64,000 nt of DNA from Rutidosis leptorrhynchoides (GCF_046630445.1 NC_092343.1:134905501-134969500); one strand, 5' to 3'; shown: positions 23,187-36,400, counted from the first letter of the stretch. Notes: generated from the letters alone by a model not told the origin. Numbers and translations: made by a program.

Positions 23187-26100
23187 TGAAATGTCCCGTT
23201 CTTATTGATTAAAAACGTTCCATATTAATTGATTTCGTTGCGAGGTTTTGACCTCTATATGAGACGTTTTTCAAAGACTGCATTCATTTTAAAACAAACC
23301 ATAACCTTTATTTCATCAATAAAGGTTTAAAAAGCTTTACGTAGATTATCAAATAATGATAATCTAAAATATCCTGCTTACACACGACCATTACATAATG
23401 GTTTACAATACAAATATGTTACAACAAAATAAGTTTCTTGAATGCAGTTTTTACATAATATCATACAAGCATGGACTCCAAATCTCGTCCTTATTTAAGT
23501 ATGCGACAGCGGAAGCTCTTAATAATCACCTGAGAATAAACATGCTTAAAACGTCAACAAAAATGTTGGTGAGTTATAGGTTTAACCTATATATATCAAA
23601 TCATAATAATAGACCACAAGATTTCATATTTCAATACACATCCCATACATAGAGATAAAAATCATTCATATGGTGAACACCTGGTAACCGACATTAACAA
23701 GATGCATATATAAGAATATCCCCATCATTCCGGGACACCCTTCGGATATGATATAAATTTCGAAGTACTAAAGCATCCGGTACTTTGGATGGGGTTTGTT
23801 AGGCCCAATAGATCTATCTTTAGGATTCGCGTCAATTAGGGTGTCTGTTCCCTAATTCATAGATTACCAGACTTAATAAAAAGGGGCATATTCGATTTCG
23901 ATAATTCAACCATAGAATGTAGTTTCACGTACTTGAGTCTATTTTGTAAATCATTTATAAAACCTGCATGTATTCTCATCCCAAAAATATTAGATTTTAA
24001 AAGTGGGACTATAACTCACTTTCACAGATTTTTACTTCGTCGGGAAGTAAGACTTGGCCACTGGTTGATTCACGAACCTATAACAATATATACATATATA
24101 TCAAAGTATGTTCAAAATATATTTACAACACTTTTAATATATTTTGATGTTTTAAGTTTATTAAGTCAGCTGTCCTCGTTAGTAACCTACAACTAGTTGT
24201 CCACAGTTAGATGTATAGAAATAAATCGATAAATATTATCTTGAATCAATCCACGACCCAGTGTATACGTATCTCAGTATTGATCACAACTCAAACTATA
24301 TATATTTTGGAATCAACCTCAACCCTGTATAGCTAACTCCAACATTCACATATAGAGTGTCTATGGTTGTTCCGAAATATATATAGATGTGTCGACATGA
24401 TAGGTCGAAACATTGTATACGTGTCTATGGTATCTCAAGATTACATAATATACAATACAAGTTGATTAAGTTATGGTTGGAATAGAGTTGTTACCAATTT
24501 TCACGTAGCTAAAATGAGAAAAATTATCCAATCTTGTTTTACCCATAACTTCTTCATTTTAAATCCGTTTTGAGTGAATCAAATTGCTATGGTTTCATAT
24601 TGAACTCTATTTTATGAATCTAAACAGAAAAAGTATAGGTTTATAGTCGGAAAAATAAGTTACAAGTCGTTTTTGTAAAGGTAGTCATTTCAGTCGAAAG
24701 AACGACGTCTAGATGACCATTTTAGAAAACATACTTCCACTTTGAGTTTAACCATAATTTTTGGATATAGTTTCATGTTCATAATAAAAATCATTTTCTC
24801 TGAATAACAACTTTTAAATCAAAGTTTATCATAGTTTTTAATTAACTAACCCAAAACAGCCCGCGGTGTTACTACGACGGCGTAAATCCGGTTTTACGGT
24901 GTTTTTCGTGTTTCCAGGTTTTAAATCATTAAGTTAGCATATCATATAGATATAGAACATGTGTTTAGTTGATTTTAAAAGTCAAGTTAGAAGGATTAAC
25001 TTTTGTTTGCGAACAAGTTTAGAATTAACTAAACTATGTTCTAGTGATTACAAGTTTAAACCTTCGAATAAGATAGCTTTATATGTATGAATCGAATGAT
25101 GTTATGAACATCATTACTACCTTAAGTTCCTTGGATAAACCTACTGGAAAAGAGAAAAATGGATCTAGCTTCAATGGATCCTTGGATGGCTCGAAGTTCT
25201 TGAAGCAGAATCATGACACGAAAACAAGTTCAAGTAAGATCATCACTTGAAATAAGATTGTTATAGTTATAGAAATTGAACCAAAGTTTGAATATGATTA
25301 TTACCTTGTATTAGAATGATAACCTACTGTAAGAAATAAAGATTTCTTGAGGTTGGATGATCACCTTACAAGATTGGAAGTGAGCTAGCAAACTTGAAAG
25401 TATTCTTGATTTTATGAAACTAGAACTTTTGGAATTTATGAAGAACACTTAGAACTTGAAGATAGAACTTGAGAGAGATCAATTAGATGAAGAAAATTGA
25501 AGAATGAAAGTGTTTGTAGGTGTTTTTGGTCGTTGGTGTATGGATTAGATATAAAGGATATGTAATTTTGTTTTCATGTAAATAAGTCATGAATGATTAC
25601 TCATATTTTTGTAATTTTATGAGATATTTCATGCTAGTTGCCAAATGATGGTTCCCACATGTGTTAGGTGACTCACATGGGCTTCTAAGAGCTGATAATT
25701 GGAGTGTATATACCAATAGTACATACATCTAAAAGCTGTGTATTGTACGAGTACGAATACGGGTGCATACGAGTAGAATTGTTGATGAAACTGAACGAGG
25801 ATGTAATTGTAAGCATTTTTGTTAAGTAGAAGTATTTTGATAAGTGTATTAAAGTCTTTCAAAAGTGTATAAATACATATTAAAACACTACATGTATATA
25901 CATTTTAACTGAGTCGTTAAGTCATCGTTAGTCGTTACATGTAAGTGTTGTTTTGAAACCTTTAGGTTAACGATCTTGTTAAATGTTGTTAACCCAATGT
26001 TTATAATATCAAATGAGATTTTAAATTATTATATTATCATGATATTATCATGTATGAATATCTCTTAATATGATATATATACATTAAATGTCTTTACAAC

Positions 26101-26440
26101 GATAATCGTTACATATATGTCTCGTTTAAAAATCATTAAGTTAGTAGTCTTGTTTTTACATATGTAGTTCATTGTTAATATACTTAATGATATATTTACT
26201 TATCATAGTATCATGTTAACTATATATATATATATCCATATATATGTCATCATATAGTTTTTACAAGTTTTAACGTTCGTGAATCACCGGTCAACTTGGG
26301 TGGTCAATTGTCTATATGAAACCTATTTCAATTAATCAAGTCTTAACAAGTTTGATTGCTTAACATGTTGGAAACATTTAATCATGTAAATATCAATCTC
26401 AATTAATATATATAAACATGGAAAAGTTCGGGTCTCTACA
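23187..26440 (-). repeat. T1 5' LTR (3,254 bp)
   Basis: It pairs with 13345-16598 at equal length, with scattered differences (for example AGTTCC versus CGTTCC near the end, and TTATATAATGG versus TTACATAATGG). The module 1 hairpin is at 23555-23568 and module 2 at about 23965-24025. Confidence 0.95.
23555..23568 (-). other. Conserved LTR hairpin (module 1), T1 5' LTR
   Basis: Minus strand CAACA, loop TTTT, TGTTG, followed by the AAGCATG block and TTATTCTCAGGTG. Confidence 0.7.
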
Positions 26441-26490
26441 ACTTGGTCCGGTCTAGACTCACTAATGCAACCTAATTCCCTACAACCAAT

Positions 26491-26502
26491 GCTCTGATAC
26501 CA
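26491..26502 (-). other. B1 primer-binding site
   Basis: The minus strand reads TGGTATCAGAGC two bases after the B1 5' LTR, a perfect initiator tRNA-Met site. It shows that the LTR at 26505-29445 is the 5' LTR. Confidence 0.9.
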
Positions 26503-26819
26503 AATGTGACGCCCTGTACAAAACCATCGTGTACGGATCACCAACAACAGGATCATTACAAGGTCAAACACTATATGCTATTTGAAAATCGATTTGCATT
26601 CATAGAAGATAACGTTTTACAAAAGATAAATAGGAAACATTAACATGAGTACAAGATACTAAGGTCATTACAAAGCTATCGTTTTGAAAATAACATAAGT
26701 TGCGAATGCAAAGTAAAGTTCCATGCTTGAGACATCTCTAACACCAAGACTAGAACAACAAGTTTAACAGCAAGACTAGAACAGCAAGTTTAACAGCGGA
26801 AGCAACATCATCTAAGCAC

Positions 26820-28677
26820 CTGAGAAATACATGCTTAAAAAGTCAACACGAATGTTGGTGACCTATAGTTTGTTTGTATCAGTAATGTAACGTAGGCCAC
26901 GAGATTTCAGTGCAGCAAACCGCGTATCAAAACAGTATGTTCAAATCAGTATGAATAAGTATATGTATAACCGTGGGCACCCGGTAACTAGACTTAACGT
27001 TTATAACCCCCTGAAAGTGCACTTGGCAAGTGCGTATGACTTACGAAGTATTAAACACCCGTTAAATGCTAGCGCGACTAGCCCGAGTGGGGATGTCAAA
27101 CCCTATGGATCTATATCTAAGATTCGCGTTCACCGGTTCAAAAACCAATGACTAAACGTTACCGTGCTAAAGGGAATGTTTATGCCGTTATATAACCCAC
27201 ACACATATAAAGTTTAAGTACTCGTGCCTAACATGTAAAATGTAAAAAAGCGCATGTATTCTCAGTCCCAAAATAGTTAAAGTAAAAAGGGATGCTATAA
27301 CTCACAGTGATAAAAGCGGTAAAGTCGGTAATGAAAGTACGCAAGTAGTAAGTCGGTCCGAATGGTCGTCAACCTAAATCAAAGGTTACTAGGTCAGTAG
27401 GTTGTCTTAATAAGTTCTAATAGTGCATAAAATAAGTTTAAGTGTCATCATCATCATCATCATCATTCATCATCATAAAAGCTAAGTGAGTTTGACAAGA
27501 ATAGAGATCGAAACAATAGGCTGACTTCGGTCAGCTTCTACGACCTCTACGTAAATCGAAAAGATGCATGGTCAGTGGCTATGGCTCCGTATATGAGTCC
27601 CCTAACAGCTGACCAATTTTCAGGACCTAAATCGTCTTCGTTTGACCGTGGCGACGGTTTAAGTGCGAGTAGGTCAGAAATTTCAGCCCAACATTAATAG
27701 GGTGTAGTGACTCTCGGAGGGCCATAAATCTTAAACCGTAACTCGGATTAAGACGAGGCCTAAACGGAAAATCATTTACTCGAACCAAAATAACTGTAAA
27801 TCAACTTTACAGTAGCTCGGGTGGTCTGATCAGATACGAAAATCAGTGGACAAGTGCTCCGGTGGGGTTCTTGGTGCTCGATGCTCATCACGGTTCTCAT
27901 CCTTGATGCTTGTAGCTTCAAGTGTACAACTCGTTGATGGTTTAGCATCACTTTTGACCAAGATTCACCATCAATACATAATATGTTAAGACCAAATAAG
28001 AATACAACTCATTCATGAGTCTTAGATGGATGATGAACCATGTTTACATCATATCCTTAGTCTTAACACTAATACAAGTCACAATAACAACTAAAGTTAC
28101 AAACTTTACATCAATTTAACAAGTATGAACACAATCTAAGTGAAAAGAGGTGATGGAACCCTAAGCTAGAGAGCTTGGATCCATTTCACACAAGTTACAA
28201 GGTTACAAAGCTAGAAAACTTGAACCTTTAAGTGTTCTTGAAGATCTTGAAGCATAAGGCTTGGATCTTTAAGATATATGAAGATAACAAACATAAGTTT
28301 GAATCTTTTTCACAAAACAACATGATCAAAGCAAAAAGAACTTAGATCTAACAAAAAGATATGAAGATTCAAGCTAGAAAGCTTGCATCTTGATTGTTCT
28401 TGAAGATCTTGAAGAATAAAGATTGGATCTTGAAGATGCATGAAGATTACAAACAAAAGTTTGAATCTTTATCATAAAATAGAAAGCTTAAAGTATAAAA
28501 AAAGTAGATCTACAAAAGTTATGAAGATTCAAGCTAAAAGCTTGAATCTTCCATGTTCTTGAAAGATTCATGCTTGAATCAACAAGATATAAGTAAGATC
28601 AAAGCTAAAAGGAACTTTGATCTCCATAAAATGATGATGATGATGATCATGAATTTGAAAAGGAAAAGAAGACTTAC
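26820..28677 (-). other. Candidate LTR-embedded intron in family B
   Basis: On the minus strand a TATA box (28770-28777) is followed about 95 nt later by TACTTGTAAGT (donor-like). Near the LTR 3' end comes TATTTCTCAG followed by GT (acceptor-like). Both sites are conserved in the other two family B copies. Whether splicing occurs is unknown. Confidence 0.4.
26844..26857 (-). other. Conserved LTR hairpin (module 1), B1 5' LTR
   Basis: Minus strand CAACA, loop TTCG, TGTTG, identical to the other family B copies. Confidence 0.7.
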
Positions 28678-29450
28678 AAGTAATGCTAGAAAGGAAAGAA
28701 AGAGAGAAAGAACAAGTGTGTGAAAAAAACCAAAATGATCAAGTGTGGAAATTAGAGGCTAAAGGCTAGTATTTATAAGCAAAGAGTGATCACATGGATT
28801 GATGACATGGCAAGATCTAGGGTGGTGGTGGTGGATGGTTTATGGAGGGGGAGGGGAAGGACAAAAAGTTTACTTTTTGGCTAATGGTGTCTAAAGTGTG
28901 TCATTTTGCTAGAATCTTATGTAACAAAGTTAATTATCCTTATCCATAATACTAGCATGACTCACTAATTATTTATTTATTTATTTATTTATTATTATGA
29001 GCCACTAGTAAATATATTTGGGCTAATTAATTGGGTCACTAGCTAGAGTAGGGTGGGCTTGAGCCCAACAAGGTAAAAAGTCCAAAAAGGCTAACTATTG
29101 GGCTTTAGCAATTAAATAAATAAAATTAAGCATCCAAAGATCCAAGTAATTATTATTATAAAATAATAATTAATATTTCGCTGTCCAAAAGTTCCGGTTC
29201 CGACAAAAGTCAAACGTACGCGCAGTCCGCGTTTTAACCGTAACGGCAAGTAACGCTAATGGTTATAAAACATCCAATGGACAAGTTAAGCATTCTAATC
29301 ATACCAAGGCACGTTTTAAAGTATATATGAATATAAAACACGTGTGCCAAGGTTCCAGAGTATTAAAGTAACGCAGTACGCACAAATACGCAGTTTCGCA
29401 AAAATACAAGGCACAAAAGCAAGTCGAAAAAGTCGGGTCGTTACAATGTA

Positions 29451-29799
29451 TTTCTCAGGTGTTTAGACGTTGTTGCTTCCGCTGTTAGTCTTGCTGTTCT
29501 AGTCTCGGTGTATAGACTTGCTGTTACAGACTTGCTGTGTTAGACTTCCGCCGCATTACTTAGAGATGTCTTAAGCATGGAAATTTTACTTTGCATTCGC
29601 AACTTATGTTATTTTCAAAACAATAGCTTTGTAATGACCTTAGTATCATGTACTCATGTTAATGTTTCCTATTCATCTTTTGTAAAACGTTATCTGTTCA
29701 TGAATGCAAAACTGGTTTTTAAACAGCATATAGTGTTTGACCTTGTAATGATCATGTTGTTGATGTACCGTACACGATGATTTTGTACGGGGCGTCACA
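29451..29799 (+). mobile_element. LTR B0, right part
   Basis: This resumes B0 after the B1 insertion, starting TTTCTCAGGTGTTTAGACG (the acceptor-like half of module 1) and ending GTACGGGGCGTCACA. The next bases, CAAGGAATGACG, are not a primer-binding site. Confidence 0.85.
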
Positions 29800-30256
29800 C
29801 AAGGAATGACGAGAAATGCTACACTACATAACAACATACCTGCATACGCATACATACATACGAAAACATACTAGCATACAACCCTAGACATGACGGCCAA
29901 CATAAATGCACTCATACCAACATACATAAACATGCATACCCAAAAACATACATACATAACATGCCAGCAATCAAAACCCAAACCCTAAACGTAAACATGC
30001 ATACAAACCAACACATACAAACATACATACCCTACAACCAAACAAACCCATACGAACCTGCACATACATACATACCCAAAACCAAGAAGAGGTCCAGGTA
30101 AGAGCAGAGTGTGTACCAGCACAAAACATGAAGATACATACATACACGGTCATACGACAAACACAAAAAGCGAAGACACGAATATACAAACACACATATC
30201 CACAAACCCAGAAACACACATACACAGATACCCACATACGCAAAACAAACCGCACC
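29800..30256 (-). mobile_element. LINE 3' untranslated region, TATG/TGTG-rich
   Basis: A low-complexity ACATA/CATACA-rich stretch on the plus strand (TATG-rich on minus) lies directly downstream of the LINE stop codon. It includes CTCTTACCTGGACCTCTTC near the middle. I take it as the 3' UTR of the adjacent RTE-type LINE; it could also be an expanded simple repeat. Confidence 0.5.
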
Positions 30257-30411
30257 CTACTCGTCTATTCTAATTCTAGTCCTCCACGTAATCCTATCAG
30301 AAGTCATGTCCTCGGTCCATAAAAGCTCCTTCAAGTCTAGCTTAATTCTATCATCCCAACTACAACAAAGACGTAATCTCCTTTTTTGGAGCACAAATTT
30401 CATAGAAACCA
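30257..30411 (-). pseudogene. RTE-type LINE, C-terminal end of the ORF
   Basis: The minus strand encodes WDDRIKLDLKELL, then EDMTSDRITWRTRIRI, ending at TAG (30257-30259). This is the C-terminal signature of plant RTE-like LINE polyproteins, often mis-annotated as craniofacial development protein 2-like. Upstream the frame is broken (stops and shifts near 30375-30410). The 5' remainder is lost before the Tat element at 30517. Confidence 0.7.
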
Positions 30412-30516
30412 GCATAAGCGGTCATACCAGGCATACCTACAAACAATCAGAAGCAAACAAAAAAAATTCTCGAGAAGGTAATAGTGATAAAAGAGAATAT
30501 TATCTGGTAACGGGTC

Positions 30517-31109
30517 TAATGGTGTATCCTAGGGGATACACGCATAAAAACACTATTTTCATACAGAAAAATGGATCAAAGAGCACAAAAGATAACAATA
30601 TTTGGCGGTTTCTAGTATTTGCCGCCCAGCGTCAAACGTAAGCCCTGCAGGCAGCTTCTATGCTTAAGCCCTTTTACTATGCGCGTGAACAGCATGTAGC
30701 CACGTCCTCAATACCGAAGTCGGTTCCGTCTATTTCGAACAACAGAATTAATCAGCGATTGACACGTGTATCCCGAGAATTTCGGACATTCCGTGCCTAT
30801 AAATAGACCCCCTGGGTCACTGTATTTATCATCTGAACTTCAATTAGAGAGAAATACACTTTCTCTCTTACACAGTTCTTTCTCACTCTAAACGCACATT
30901 AGCCGCTTAGCAGCAATACGCTAGACGGATCAATTACAGATTGATCCCCAGAATGATTGAGTCCACCCCACGGATCTCTCATCTGTGTTTCGGGTCTGCA
31001 GAGATTATTTCTCGAGGGAAAACATCATTCAGCATCATACGCTCCACTCTAAGTAGCTATTGTCTTGTATTGGTACCTTACAATCGCTACACGGAAAATC
31101 GTACCAACA
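30517..31109 (+). repeat. 5' LTR of the Tat element (593 bp)
   Basis: It matches 39713-40323 throughout. TATA box at 30798-30805. The gag ATG lies only two bases beyond its end. The 3' copy is 18 bp longer, partly from a short duplication around the GCCGC(C/G)CAGCG block near 39820-39850. Confidence 0.9.
30798..30805 (+). promoter_or_regulatory. TATA box of the Tat 5' LTR
   Basis: CTATAAATAGACC is present here; the 3' LTR has CTATAACTAGACC at 40013-40020, so its TATA box is mutated. Confidence 0.7.
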
Positions 31110-31110
31110 A

Positions 31111-33465
31111 ATGGCATCATCCGTCTCAAAGACCAACAAGAATACAAGGAGCATGAAGGCAACTGAAACAACCTCAGCAAAAGCAGCACTCGAACCAATT
31201 GATGAAAACATCATTGAGAATCTATCAGTGGATCAGCTAACTCTTGAAGAAACTTCAATTGAGGAAGAATATCAATTGCATACTGGTGTAGCAGAAGCGC
31301 ATGTGCTTGAAACCATACCACGATTGAAGAAACCATTGATGGAAAGTTCTAGTGGGGGAATGTGGAAAGCCAGGAGAGGAACACACAATGTTTCTTTTAA
31401 GAAAACATCCGATGTGAATGTTAAGCATTGTACAAAGGAAAGTCAATTTCAAAACAGCAATTGTTCAAGCTATTCAATCAGTTGAATACTTTGGTTGATG
31501 ATACTGAGCGTGAACGCAATGATAAAGGTTTTGTGGAAGATGATTGGGACTTTGGGGAAGAAGAAGAGCATTTCTTTATGACTGAGGAGATGGCAGGAAA
31601 GTTGTTGGATGGGATTTTGACCAAGAAGTCACCATCAAGGTATAAGTAGAAGCTAGCGCAGACTCCCATCCGTACAACGGCTGTATACAATTTGTTTACT
31701 TTGATTACTGGAGATGAAGCTATCAAACCGCCAATAATGGCAGAGTCAACCCAGTGTTTTATCCCTCGAATTGCAGAATATCCATTACCAAGAAACTTGG
31801 GAATTCCATCTATCGGTGTTTATAATGGAACAACTGATCCAGAAGACTTTCTTACCATGTTTGAAGGCGTTATGAAATTGCAGCATTGGGAAGATGAAAC
31901 TGCATGCCATATGTTTCCAATGGTGCTGCAGAAAATGGCCAGAGAATGGTTTGCTAGTTTGCTACCAAGGAGTATTACCAGTTTTCTTGATTTAAAGGCA
32001 AAATTTATGATACAATATCAAAGTTTGAGAAGCTGTACGCTGTCGCATTTTGATGCACATGAGATAACAATGCACTAGAATGAGTCACTAAGCTATTTTA
32101 TGAAACGTTACACCATCGAGTGTCAAAAATACCCGACATACCAGAATCTCAGCTCGTTTCAGGGTTTATTTTTTGTCTTGATCAGCGTTGCTTTGCAAGT
32201 TTGATTCACGCGTTACGGTATGATGTCCCAAAGACGTTACACCAAGCATTGATTGTCGCTCAGAAGCATTTAAGGGTAGGAGAGATGGGATATCCAAGAG
32301 TTTATAGTTATCACAGAAATTTCGGACAACAAGGCGGAGAGCGGAACAGGAATGACAATTATCAGAGATAACATGGGTATAATAACAATTACCAGAAGCA
32401 GCAACATGGTTGGAGGGGGAATAGTCATCCGAATGACAATTACCATCAACGAAAACCATTAGACAGACATTCACTCATCATGGCTTTAACAAAAACTCCA
32501 AAGGAAATCTTGTTCACTGAACTTGTTAAGGAAACCTTTCACCCTCCACCATCAATGGAAGAGCGTCAGGGACCACCGAGTGATAAGTGGTGTGATTTCC
32601 ACGAAGCATACGGACACAACACTGACAACTGTAAGTCGTTGATGAGGGAAATCATTGCAAAGATTAAAGCTGGAGAGTTGAACCATCTGTTACCAGGAAA
32701 ACAATATCGGAGGAATGATCCAAATAAGCGTTTTGCTTGGCAAGGAAGGGTGCGTCATGGTGGACGGCAGGATTAGAATAGGAGAGAGGAGAGAAAAGAT
32801 GAAAGGGATTCAACCCCTGAAAGGTACATCAAGGTTATATGGAATGAGGTGGAGGAGTATGAAACAGACGGAGAACGGAGAACGGAGCGGTGGATGTACG
32901 CTCCCATCACATTTCACACCATCCCAAATTGGCGTTTATCAGAAGTGCTGTGGTCATTTCAGCTGTAATTGGAAACAAGAGCATTACCAGAATCTACACT
33001 GATACAGGTAATGAGGCAGATATTTTATATTTGCATTGTTTCAGAGATTATCCGTTCAACGTGAAGGACAGGCTTCGCTACACAAACTTGAAGATTGCTG
33101 GCATCACGGGAGAATCGATGAGAGCAGTTGGTAAGGTGAATTTGGATGTAACGTTGGGAGATCAGTCTCTAATCCGAACAGAAATTATGGACTTCACAGT
33201 TCTTGATGGAGATCAAGACTCAATGATTTGTTTGGTAGGAGAACTCTTCGTAAATTCGGAGCAATTACTTCAACACCACATGCAGAATTGCGATTCCCAA
33301 CAGTGGCTGTAGTACACTCTGAGTACGTTGGACCGGCAAGAGAAAGATCAGTTGTTTATGAAGCTCGGGAGAATTTTATAAGAGGAGGACCGTCAAGGAA
33401 GTTGTTTAACGGAAATGATGTGAATGGGTATTTCAAACCGCCCAAAATGTGGGAGCTGATGTGTA
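31111..33465 (+). pseudogene. Decayed gag-protease of the Tat element
   Basis: Translation begins with MASSVSKTNKNT at 31111. It shifts frame near 31440, hits TAG at 31647-31649 and continues. The capsid signature follows: GVYNGTTDPEDFLTMFEGV, then HMFPMVLQKMAREWF (retrotrans_gag fold). Further breaks occur at 32076 (TAG, then a shift), 32369 (TAA) and 32774 (TAG), with shifts near 32890 and 33230. The Tat zinc motif WCDFHEAYGHNTDNC sits at about 32590-32630. A protease follows, with YTDTGNEADILYLHCF and then TLRKFGAITSTPHAELRF. Coding similarity ends by about 33465 (KPPKMWELMCK). The active-site triplet DTG is intact, but the gene cannot be translated as a whole. Confidence 0.85.
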
Positions 33466-36400
33466 AAATCAGGTATATAATTTATAGAACAAGGATTACC
33501 GATTTAAGACTACACACAACTACGGGCAGTGTACCCGATCGTGCAATAGTATAGAAAATGATAATTAACTAAAACAAATAACCAATAAAGCAAATAAATA
33601 AATAAGTGGTGGTTTTCTGTTTAATGACCAGAATCTCAAGAAAAATAATAATTACTAAAAATAATAAACGAAGCAAGTAGCAAGCAAACAAATACCAAAA
33701 CGAGACGAATATGTTTACCTAGACTCTATTCACTTGTATGTTAGATATTTTTAATAATTTAATACCGAATTAATTCTCAATGTACGTGAAATACCTAGTC
33801 GGCCTACCCGGAATTCCCCGGCGCAAACACCTAAACAGAATTACACGGCGCAAGTCTCCTTGTCGTCTAAGACCTTCTGATTATGACTAGCTAAAACAAC
33901 TATCTTAATGACTCAAATTGTGACCCTACTCTCGTAGTCGTCAACAATCACACCGGCTCTCGCTGCGCATGATCCACCCGTATATCAACTATTAGTTGAA
34001 CTTAATTCGTTACCGTCTCCGGTTGAACGCTTAATTACCAAACCTAAACTAATCAATTGAAATGGTTGTGACAGACTCCAATAAACGTCACTAAATCGGA
34101 CAATCACAATCACCAATGAATAATAGAGTAAGCAACTAAAAATAAATGTAATAGACTCCAGTGAGCTCTCGCTCAACTAGACAATCACAATTACCAATTA
34201 AGTCGAACAAATAGCATAAACTAGAATCGTTCTTTTATTCAATCATAAATTTATCGAACAAATTAAATTAACCAAACAAATATCATCCAACAAAATAAAG
34301 TATTTAGTCTAAGTAAACATATTTAAATTTAGCTCATACTCATAATAAAGATTTAATACAAACACAAAACAATAATATGCATAAATAACTCATCATTCAC
34401 ATAGACATGAATAAATAAATTAAAATAGCAATAGTAAAATATGTGTTCGAAATCAATCACCAAAGTAATAGAGTTAATAAATTGAAACGGAGTGTATAAT
34501 AATAATAAATTGAATATAAAAGAAATACACTCCCCTTCTCTTTTGTCTCCTTGCAAAAACGAACACCACAACAACCCACAAAGGTGGGGCCTCCCTAGCA
34601 AACTAGTGAAAATAAAAAGGGTTTTTTTAATTGGACAATATTTTTCATTGTTGGACACTGTGTAGATTAAAAAAATATATTACTCCGTAAATATCCCATT
34701 CTCTTTCTACCTATCTCTTCTATCACCATCATCATGCTCATCTCCCTCTCTCTTCCATTCCCATCCTCTTCTCCTAAATGATTTACGGAGTATCTCTTAT
34801 TTCCTCAATTTTATAACTGATTCAAATACACCACCCCACTCAAAATACTCAGCTCATCATTATGAGCACAGCCTGAACAATCCGGTCATCATATTTTGAT
34901 CCACGCACCGATGAGTTCTACCTGCGACTTTTAATTTTCCGGCGAATTTTAGGGATTTCTTCTATTTCCGGCGAGTGAAGAGACACAACCACCGCAACTA
35001 GTTGCTGCACTTTGTTCCCACCACAAGTAACCCACTGTGATAGGTTTTTCGTTGGTTGTGGTGGTGTATTTGTTAGTATGGCTAGTAAATAAAAATAGTG
35101 AAAGAAAATGAGAGATTGGGAGATGAATGAAATGAAATGCTGATGTGTAATAAAAAATTGTACAAATCTGTATTAAAAAAATTAAAAAATTGTACAAATC
35201 AAAATATAGCAACGTTTACTAATGTGACTGTTTTCCTTTTTTTTACACATGTTTGGACCGTAGTGGTCCAAATAGTAGGACTCAATAAAAAATCACTCTT
35301 GTGTTCTTTCTTTTGCTTCTGCTTGTCGACCGAAACAACCCCAACACGGGCCCCACGCGGCTGCTGCAAGTCGCCACCCTCGCACCTTATTGTGCTATTC
35401 TCCTTTTATAATACTAGGCTAGGTTTTCCTTTTTTAAAGTCCAACACTAAAACGTATTTTCAATTTGATAAGTCCCCCAACATTTAATCTCCATCCAACA
35501 ATTAAAATATTTATCCAACAATCAGCAGCCCATACGACATAAAATATTTCTCAACTGGACTCTCAATATTACGGCCCAACTTGAATTCAGTTTTTTTTCT
35601 TCCGGCCCGCCCAAGCTGCGCTTTTTAAGACGAATGTGGCGCTTTCTGTCTGTTCCAGCAACTCAGCTTCTTTTTCGGTAATCATCTCTTGAGTTTTTAA
35701 CTTGATTATTCATTTTACTCCAAAAAGTCATCATTACTCCAAAATTATCTGAAATCAACTATAATCTAATAAGTACCGAAGGTTCACATAATTGATTCAA
35801 ATATATATAAAATAACAGCGATAGTGTCAATAAAAGATATATAAAAACATGTATAAAATAGGCACTATTAGGAGCCTTAGAGGCAGAACGCAACACGCTG
35901 CACGGAGAACATTATGATTAACATGAATCGTGCAGCAGAGTTTGTTTAGCATGTTTTTTTCATCAGTTCAGACAAAGCACAATACAATTTTTGTAATTTT
36001 CTGGACGGGATTGATCACCCTGTCCATACGAAGATGTTGCACAAAATATTATATGTGCGGCAAAGGAATATCAATAAAAATTATCTTTTCTCACGCAAAG
36101 CGTTACGCGTTACGAATGTAGAACATAGCATTCATACCTACCCACATAGGGCAAGGCATTTTCATTCCCCCGATGGTAGAGGATCTTGTGTCAACATTAT
36201 AGACACAAGGGATCGGCAACGTAAGTGTTTACTTCGTTAGAGGGCACCGAGGCAAAAATAAGATATCTCTTAATGTCAAGACATACATAATGGTTTATCA
36301 CAATTGCATAAATCTATTTATATACGGAAAGCAGAAAAATTAACATAAAATACAACTATATTTTGTAAGCCGCAAAACACCTAAGTGCAACACGCTAAAC

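Larger units (their letters stand above)
13345..26440 (-). mobile_element. T1: complete Ty3/gypsy Tekay/Del chromovirus, 13.1 kb
   Basis: A complete minus-strand element with a perfect ACTTG target duplication (13340-13344 and 26441-26445) inside B1. Order on the minus strand: 5' LTR 23187-26440, primer-binding site 23171-23184, acidic-repeat ORF 22363-22977, F-box ORF 21541-22224, gag-pol 16634-21199, polypurine tract, 3' LTR 13345-16598. Both LTRs are 3,254 bp and differ at scattered bases only. The uninterrupted gag-pol and matched LTRs indicate a recent insertion. A solo LTR of this family lies at 51329-54579. Confidence 0.95.
5217..29445 (-). mobile_element. B1: Ty3/gypsy element of family B, degenerate interior, split by T1
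   Basis: A complete minus-strand element. The 5' LTR is 26505-29445, the primer-binding site 26491-26502, the interior 26441-26504 plus 8192-13344, and the 3' LTR 5217-8191. It is flanked by a perfect 5 bp duplication ATGTA (5212-5216 and 29446-29450) within LTR B0. The interior is only about 5.2 kb and keeps just a protease-integrase scrap, so it cannot be autonomous. T1 inserted near its primer-binding site. Confidence 0.9.
26505..29445 (-). repeat. B1 5' LTR (2,941 bp)
   Basis: The plus strand starts TGTGACGCCCTGTAC and ends GGGTCGTTACA. TATA box 28770-28777 (minus), donor-like GTAAGT at 28677, hairpin module at 26844-26857, acceptor-like AG at 26820-26821. It differs from the 3' LTR by small indels, including one in a CAG-rich stretch near 26750. 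Confidence 0.9.

Noticed and set aside
29971..30255. Cys-rich 94-codon minus-strand ORF resembling a secreted peptide
   Set aside because: Cys and Val/Tyr come from reading TGTG/TATG low-complexity sequence; there is no stable homology.
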